A DNA stretch of 64,000 bases from Siphonodentalium dalli (taxonomy: Eukaryota; Mollusca; Scaphopoda; Gadilida; Siphonodentaliidae): contig CP136066.1 of NCBI GenBank assembly GCA_032622095.1, positions 109,141,319-109,205,318 of the forward strand, given 5' to 3'. Of the stretch, positions 58,660-64,000 are shown in pieces. Below the pieces are notes generated by a model. The model searched no databases, was not told where the DNA came from, and saw only the letters and a program-made list of their open reading frames with translations. How positions within the stretch are numbered: position 1 is the stretch's first letter; each line of letters opens with the position of its first letter. The position numbers and the translations under genes are program-made.

Positions 58660-58835
58660 CCTCCATGACTGGAGTTTCCTGAAATTTTACGAAAACCCTG
58701 TGCCAATGCAATCTCTAAAATATGCGAGTCTCCCATGTGAAGCCTCGCATATATAAGAGAATTCACTGGCCTAACAATATTGACCTTGTAAGCCAGTGCA
58801 TTATCTTATATATGCGAGGCTCCCTATTGCGCTAA
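58660..58835. repeat. TTATATATGCGAG hairpin family, further copy
   Basis: It has ctccatgactggagtttcct, atatgcgagtctcccatgtg and ttatatatgcgaggctccct. It lies 3' of gene C. Confidence 0.6.
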
Positions 58836-59131
58836 TTGTCCTATATTTTGGATGGCTAATGTTCGTGGTAAGTCGGACGGGGTATTGTTAAATGGACACC
58901 AAGTTATGTTTTATTTGACCTCCTGCATGGGTCGGGTGTGTGTGTCAGGTGTGGTATGTGGATTACGCCAGAATTTTGTGACACGGGCAGCCCAATGGAA
59001 CCCGAAGAAGCGGTACAATCTGTTTTGCATTTCACATTGCCAAAGAAAATGATAAAGTTGTAAATACAATGAATGGCGTTGCGAAATTTGAGAACAAAAC
59101 ACTTTATTTAGACTCGCTTTATAACACGATG

Positions 59132-59344
59132 TCAGTAAGTCACATGACAAATGAAAGGGACTTGGGTGATATTACTTTGACCGCACTTGACTGTAATTTC
59201 GTAAGTGCCAGGTTCCTCGACACGATAAGTGACGTCATAGATGCCATCCCCAGTATATAGTACAGACGTCTCTGTAACGCTGTGCATCCGAGGTCCTACA
59301 ATAACAACCATGACTGGACCAGCGTGCATATTGTCTGTAAATAC
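59132..59344 (-). CDS. Gene C terminal exon: second part of filamin repeat
   Basis: This is 213 bases, 70 residues and a stop. It has the filamin landmarks in order: AGPVMVVIVGP, a DGxYxVxY turn (DGIYDVTY), PGTYEITVKCG, NIT and QVPF in place of the usual SPF. The longer open frame to 59476 includes intron sequence 5' of the acceptor and should not be used. Confidence 0.8.
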   Translation of the reverse strand, partial: VFTDNMHAGPVMVVIVGPRMHSVTETSVLYTGDGIYDVTYRVEEPGTYEITVKCGQSNITQVPFICHVTY

Positions 59345-62300
59345 CTGTAATATAAAGTGAGAAGATGAATACTTGTGGAAGCTGCCAGAAATATATAGTA
59401 TAACATTGAAGACGGGACAATGGCTGTTTGAAGCCTCAGGTTGTGATCGGGCTTGTTTCGTCCCGAACCGGTTCAAAGGATCAAAGTCGGTCGATAAATA
59501 TGTAGAATATATTTACTCTGACTTAAAGCCACTTGGCGGTTTTCGCTCAAAAAATACACCTAATAATATTCGCTTTTGAATTTGTTTCCGGTATCGAATA
59601 GGTCGATACATTCTTGAACTGCCTTTCTACGAGCATTATAATGACAGAAAGACTCATTGAAGTCATTCAAAATACAAATTTGAACTCGATGTTTGGGTCC
59701 CAAACAAACAAAACAAAAACAGCCATTTGCACGGCATGAGACAGAAAAGAGGGTGCCTGTTAGTCTATTCCTGATATGGTAGAAATAAAGAGCGTTTATT
59801 TCACTTTTGTACGAAAAATTAAAAACAGCTGGAAAATGGTTGTGACCATGCATTGACAGTATTTTTCAGAGCATATGAAGCCGGTATATCAATATTTCAG
59901 ACATGAATTTGGAAGCCATGTCCGTTTAATATGCCACAGAAAAGCTTTATTCAAGTCAGAGTATGTTGATAAATAGGGTTCGATTTTTCTTCAGCAACGA
60001 CAAATACAGAGCGTTATTTATTTATCTATTCCTGATAAAGTAAGTTTAATGGTTGGTTGTCGCACTCCTACTTCAAATTGAATACAGATGGGAAGTTCAA
60101 TGACTCTCGCAACTTTATTGAGTATATATGGCATGTCGATCGATATTATGTCTATTAATTTATCACCCTATCTAAACCCTACTATATCTACTTAACAATC
60201 CTTCCAATTGCGTAGGTTATACATTATTTTGATGTTCAAATAGCAAGGTCCGTTTTATCATTGGAGGCTTATTAAAAGTAAATTTTCGTTGAAAATAGTT
60301 CTTGCTAAAAAGTTGTGAATATTTTCATATTAAATAGGGGGAGCCTCGCATAGATAAGAGAATGCATTGGCACTGGGTTTTTGCTAAATTTCAGGAAGCT
60401 CTAATCATGGAATTACATTATATAGGCCTATGCGAGGCTGCCTATGGGAGACTTGGATATATAAGTTAACATTATACAATTATCGCATGTTTCGAGGTTG
60501 ACACGATGATTTGTCAACCCAAGGAAGTCAATACGCCGTAGGCCGAGGTGAAGACTTCCAATGGCTGACAATTCTTCGTGTCAACCGCTCTTTAAAGTCA
60601 TGCAAACAAAAGATCGCACCTCACAAGTACCCTGTCGTGCGTATAGCCGTCCGTCTGTCCGTCCGTCCGTCCGTTAACATTTTTGGTTTCCGATCGATAA
60701 CTCCAGTTTGGATTATTTGATCTGAACCAAAGTTGGTATGTGTATTTCCCAGCTGAAGATACAGGCCAAGTTCGAATATTGGTTCCGTCCAGTTATTTTT
60801 ACATGAGTTACGGCCCTTTTTCAACTTAGAATTTGACCAATTTCATAACATTTTGGTTTCCGACCGATAACTCCAGTTTTGATTATTTGAGCTGAACCAA
60901 AGCTGGTATGTGTATTACCCAGCTAAAACTACAGGCCAAGTTTGAATATAGGTTCTGTCTAATTATTTTTACATGAGTTATGGCCATTTTTCGATTTAGA
61001 ATTTGACCACATTTTGGCATTGAAATTAGGGGTATATCAGATTTTCTTCAAATGTAAGCTCAAATTATTATCTTATTTTGCGATAGTACAATTCGAAATG
61101 GTTAAAGGGCGTATTTTGCCACGCCCTAGCGATGCTCTTGTTCACTGTTAGTGTGATAACTCAATTAAATATTAACTGATTCAAACCATATTTGATATAT
61201 GAGTCTCTTGCAACAATATCTCGGACGAGTTCGAAAACCAGGTTTGTCCGTTAGCGCGATAACTCAATCAAATATTAACTGATTCAAACCATTTTTTAAA
61301 TAAATTTTTTCACCGTTAGCGTGATAACTTTTTTTTCAAGAGTTAATTGCTATGCATTTATAAACTCAATGAAATATTAAACAATTTAAACACCTGTGCA
61401 CCTGCTATTCGAAATTGGTTGGGCTGAAATGTTTTGCAATAATATCTCAGACGAGTTCGAAAACCAGGTTTGTCCGACTTTTTGGGCCTTGTGTGGGCCT
61501 TATTGCCAAGTTATTGGTAGAAGTTTTTTTTCCCGACTGCCAATAAACTCAACATAGCATCTTAGATGCGTACCCCTTGCTATATGAAACGCGCTTTGAT
61601 TGGACAAGACGTTGCTGTGACGTTAAATGTCCCTGGGAGACCCCAATCTATTTTCAGGTCTGATAATAAGTTATGTTAACACCTGAGGTATATGACGTCA
61701 CTCAGAACTGTTGTTAACCTGTTGTTTCGTTAATGAGGTGAACATCGTTAGATATCTCGATGTTTTCGTTACGTTTTAACATAGGAATTGGGGAAAGAAA
61801 CTTATGATCTTATAATGATTTCAAATGAATCAGTATAAATGGCAGAAATAATCATGACCTTTGCCAATGAGTATTTTAGATATAGCAATATCGACCTGCA
61901 TTTCGGTATACTACAATATACAACCTTCAGAGTGTAAAATAAAGATAGAATAACACAGCTGTCTGGACATGTTAACGTCATTGCACTCGCGTTTGTCGTG
62001 CCGCGAGGTAAAACTCGAACATCTAGTTCTCGTTTTACCATCGCGTCACAACAAACTTGTGCTACAACATTACACAGTTGTATTTATTACACGCTTGTTC
62101 CTAGATTTACAGTGTTCGTGCGATTCCATGTTCTGTACGGTACATGTACATGCGTTATATACACACCCTGTTGGCGTCACGCGACGTAAATGACGTTTGT
62201 TTCAACCATGAAACCGGAACTATAAACTAAAAAACAGAACGACACGCGTGACGTGTGTTAACCTCTTGGCTGCTGAATGGCGTTATGACGTCGTGTGCTG

Positions 62301-64000
62301 GCATGTTGACGTTATTTCCATTTTCCAGTGGAAAAATATAACGGGAATATCACAAGAATCATAAAACTGACTCAGTTCACAAGAACCATAAAACTGACTC
62401 AGTTGAAAGGATATTATCGTTCACAATCTTTGAATATCATACACTGTTTGAAACTTCGAGATACAGTTATTCCGATGCAAACATCTGTCAGTTTCAGTTT
62501 TTATTAATGGCCTACTGCTAGTGTACCTATGGACCATATAGCACACTACGTGCACTTTTATGTCCGTAATAGTTACGGACGTCATAGCAGCGAAGAGGTT
62601 AATGGGTTTGTTGATACGGAACTTACAGTGCCATCGCGGGAGGATAGAACACGATGCTGCGGCGCCCAATCTATCCTTATGGGTTAGCACTCGTGCCTTC
62701 TCAACAAACCCATTAACATACTCGTGTCGTTCTGGGTATGTATATAACTTACTTGGAAATTATTTTGAGCACCAACCACTCCGATCAATAGCCCGGGACC
62801 AGAAACGATGTCGGTATTTTTGTCGCTTGGGAGAAGAAAATGGTCAAGAAAAGCCGAGAACTCAACACAGAAATCGGCGAAGCTTGGTTGACCATCGACT
62901 GTGTCGCTAACGGAATGAGGCAGCGATGACTCAGAGCATATTGTGTCCTTGTCGTTTTGATTATATTCCATTTCGCCAAACACAGACAGAGAATGGACGT
63001 CACTTGTGGGAAGTGGATTGTCGATATCCAACAATCCGCCATCTAAACACCTTTGTTGATAGTTGCTTGTATGCCTATGGATAGCAGGCAAGGGGCGAAC
63101 AGTTGAGCCTATCAAGAACTGTTCACAATTATCCGAGAACTGGGAATGTTTTCTGCAACATGACTGATTGCGGCACAACGCACATTGCGTATGTACTTCA
63201 CAATCGACTTCGTCAATTGTCTGATGAAAACTCGAGTCGAAATTCAAATTATTTTTCTTGAGTGACCATGTATCGCTGTGTTCATGGAAATAAGAATCGA
63301 CATTTAAACTGTTATCGCTGTGAGACAAGCTATCGTTGTGCTCCACGCATCGCGCCATTGATTCGAAAAAAATATCGCGGCTGATATCCCTACATGTCTC
63401 ATCGACGCACCTCTCTGATTCATTGCCAGTGATATTTGTAGCTTCACGATGTTGTGCGCTCGAATAATTATCACGAGGAGTATCGAACGTTCTGTATGTG
63501 GATAACTCGCCGAATGTCGAAAGTTCGCCGAGCAGGCTTATTCTCCGAGATTTATTTACTCCGAAACGCCGATGAGACTCGTCTGTATCACAAGTTTCAG
63601 AAGAGGCGTTTGCGTCGTCGGTCTTCATATCATCGCCACTTTCTGACTGTTTTCCGCTGCCTGTGAATACGGAACTCGATGTCTTGGTGGGGATTTGAAG
63701 AACTGTTGGTGTAAGAAACTCACTAATATCACAAGATATATCTTCATCCCACCAATTCAATGGAGGTTGTGTATTGACCGAGTCGGCGTGTTTTCTTATT
63801 TCTGGAGGCCCGCTTCCGATCGGCATTGGCTGTGGAGGGGAGATCACTCTATCTGATTGGCAGATCGGATTCGGAGGCGGTGGCGAATGTGAGTTAACTT
63901 CTGTCCGACTTTCTCTTGTCACATTCAACCTGTTCTGGTGATGATATTCAGCTGGGTCGATATCAACAGAGTTGTTGAAAATAATCAGTGCTGCATCTGA
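59132..64000 (-). CDS. Low-complexity protein with a C-terminal filamin repeat (3' end of gene)
   Basis: A long exon enters from the right edge and runs to a donor at 62753 (TTCCAA|GTAAGTT). The last exon is 59344-59132, with acceptor ttatattacag|GTA and stop TGA. Both are phase 0. The first 390 or so residues seen are polar and probably disordered: a Pro-rich part (SPPPPNP, PPQPMPIGSGPPE), many Ser/Asp/Asn/His and a Cys-rich patch (CALCRNQSCCRKH). The end forms one filamin/ABP280 immunoglobulin-like repeat across the intron: SGPGLLIGVVGAQNNFQ, VFTDNMHAGPVMVVIVGP, DGIYDVTYRVEEPGTYEI and QVPFICHVTY. Filamin repeats bind membrane-receptor tails or dimerise. A lone C-terminal one after disorder does not match filamin itself, so I leave the gene unnamed. 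The 5' part is outside the window. Confidence 0.75.
59520..59900. repeat. Dispersed repeat copy 2
   Basis: The direct-orientation partner of 41570-41945, also holding aaataaagagcgtttattt. It lies in the long last intron of gene C. Confidence 0.7.
60640..61020. repeat. (CCGT)n followed by a two-copy direct repeat
   Basis: A ccgtccgtccgtccgt run (60655-60674) leads into two copies of a unit of about 170 bases. The units start tttggtttccgatcgataac (60680) and tttggtttccgaccgataac (60850). This type is common in invertebrate genomes. It lies in the gene C last intron. Confidence 0.7.
62599..62714. repeat. Hairpin MITE 38 bases from the gene C donor
   Basis: The ends ttaatgggtttgttgatac and ctcaacaaacccattaa are inverted. 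The middle has aggatagaacacgatgctgc. A related fragment is at about 26081-26130. Confidence 0.7.
62753..64000 (-). CDS. Gene C penultimate exon (partial at right edge)
   Basis: The frame is open for 416 codons to the window edge, so any start near 63928 (a TTG there) is not supported as the real one. The last 15 or so residues (GPGLLIGVVGAQNNFQ) are the first strands of a filamin repeat. Reading past the donor yields residues from a hairpin repeat (62599-62714), not protein-like sequence. Confidence 0.75.

Noticed and set aside
62684..63928. Gene C exon as a complete 414-codon gene starting at 63928
   Set aside because: The start is TTG, the frame is open to the window edge, and its last residues come from a hairpin past a strong donor.

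Overview
This window is animal nuclear DNA: AT-rich, intron-bearing and dense in decayed transposons, with no bacterial-style operons. Small coding exons (84 to 249 bases) with GT-AG borders and matching phases sit in introns of one to several kilobases. A SINE-like tail (ggacgataaaccccaa at about 515-545, with a related end near 45560) resembles tails I know from mollusc genomes, and the best-resolved gene belongs to a family common in lophotrochozoans. A mollusc or a close relative is my best guess, but the sequence does not prove it.

Four loci can be supported, three of them multi-exon genes read on the minus strand. (A) 13254 to 2434 is the 5' part of a secreted LolA-like-domain protein (ESP9-like family). 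Five exons, starting with a signal-peptide exon, join in a single frame; the 3' end probably lies beyond the left edge. (B) 40087 to 27256 is a single-pass membrane protein with a Ser/Thr-rich stalk, one sushi/CCP domain and a transmembrane helix. After the transmembrane exon there are several tail exons of the same phase, three of which end in stop codons. This points to alternative cytoplasmic tails. The two distal terminal exons are paralogous and exactly equal in length. (C) From the right edge to 59132 lies the 3' end of a gene for a long low-complexity protein that ends in a single filamin-type repeat, split over two exons. (D) 20297-21190 on the plus strand is a decayed SWIM-zinc-finger gene fragment, with a truncated THAP-type zinc-finger exon pointing at it from 21909.

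The rest is mostly repeats. There is a 5'-truncated LINE relic at 34444-35700 in the long intron of B, an L1/Tx1-like LINE relic at 51200-52990, smaller reverse-transcriptase (44815-45229) and ORF1 zinc-knuckle (57990-58440) relics, and a possible ISXO2-like transposase scrap at 14904-15236. Many hairpin or MITE elements are present, including two families that end in TTAA next to AGGTAC or AGGCAC. Satellite-type arrays include a roughly 130-bp tandem repeat loaded with TCAAGGTCA nuclear-receptor half-sites (17320-17950), a CATGG-palindrome array (18951-19365), a degenerate minisatellite (22390-24035) and simple (TCA)n, (GA)n and poly-G tracts.

The three minus-strand genes have no obvious shared function; their common direction is probably incidental. 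The most interesting signals are the alternative tail exons of gene B, the nuclear-receptor half-site array, and the repeated placement of MITEs within tens of bases of 5' splice sites.
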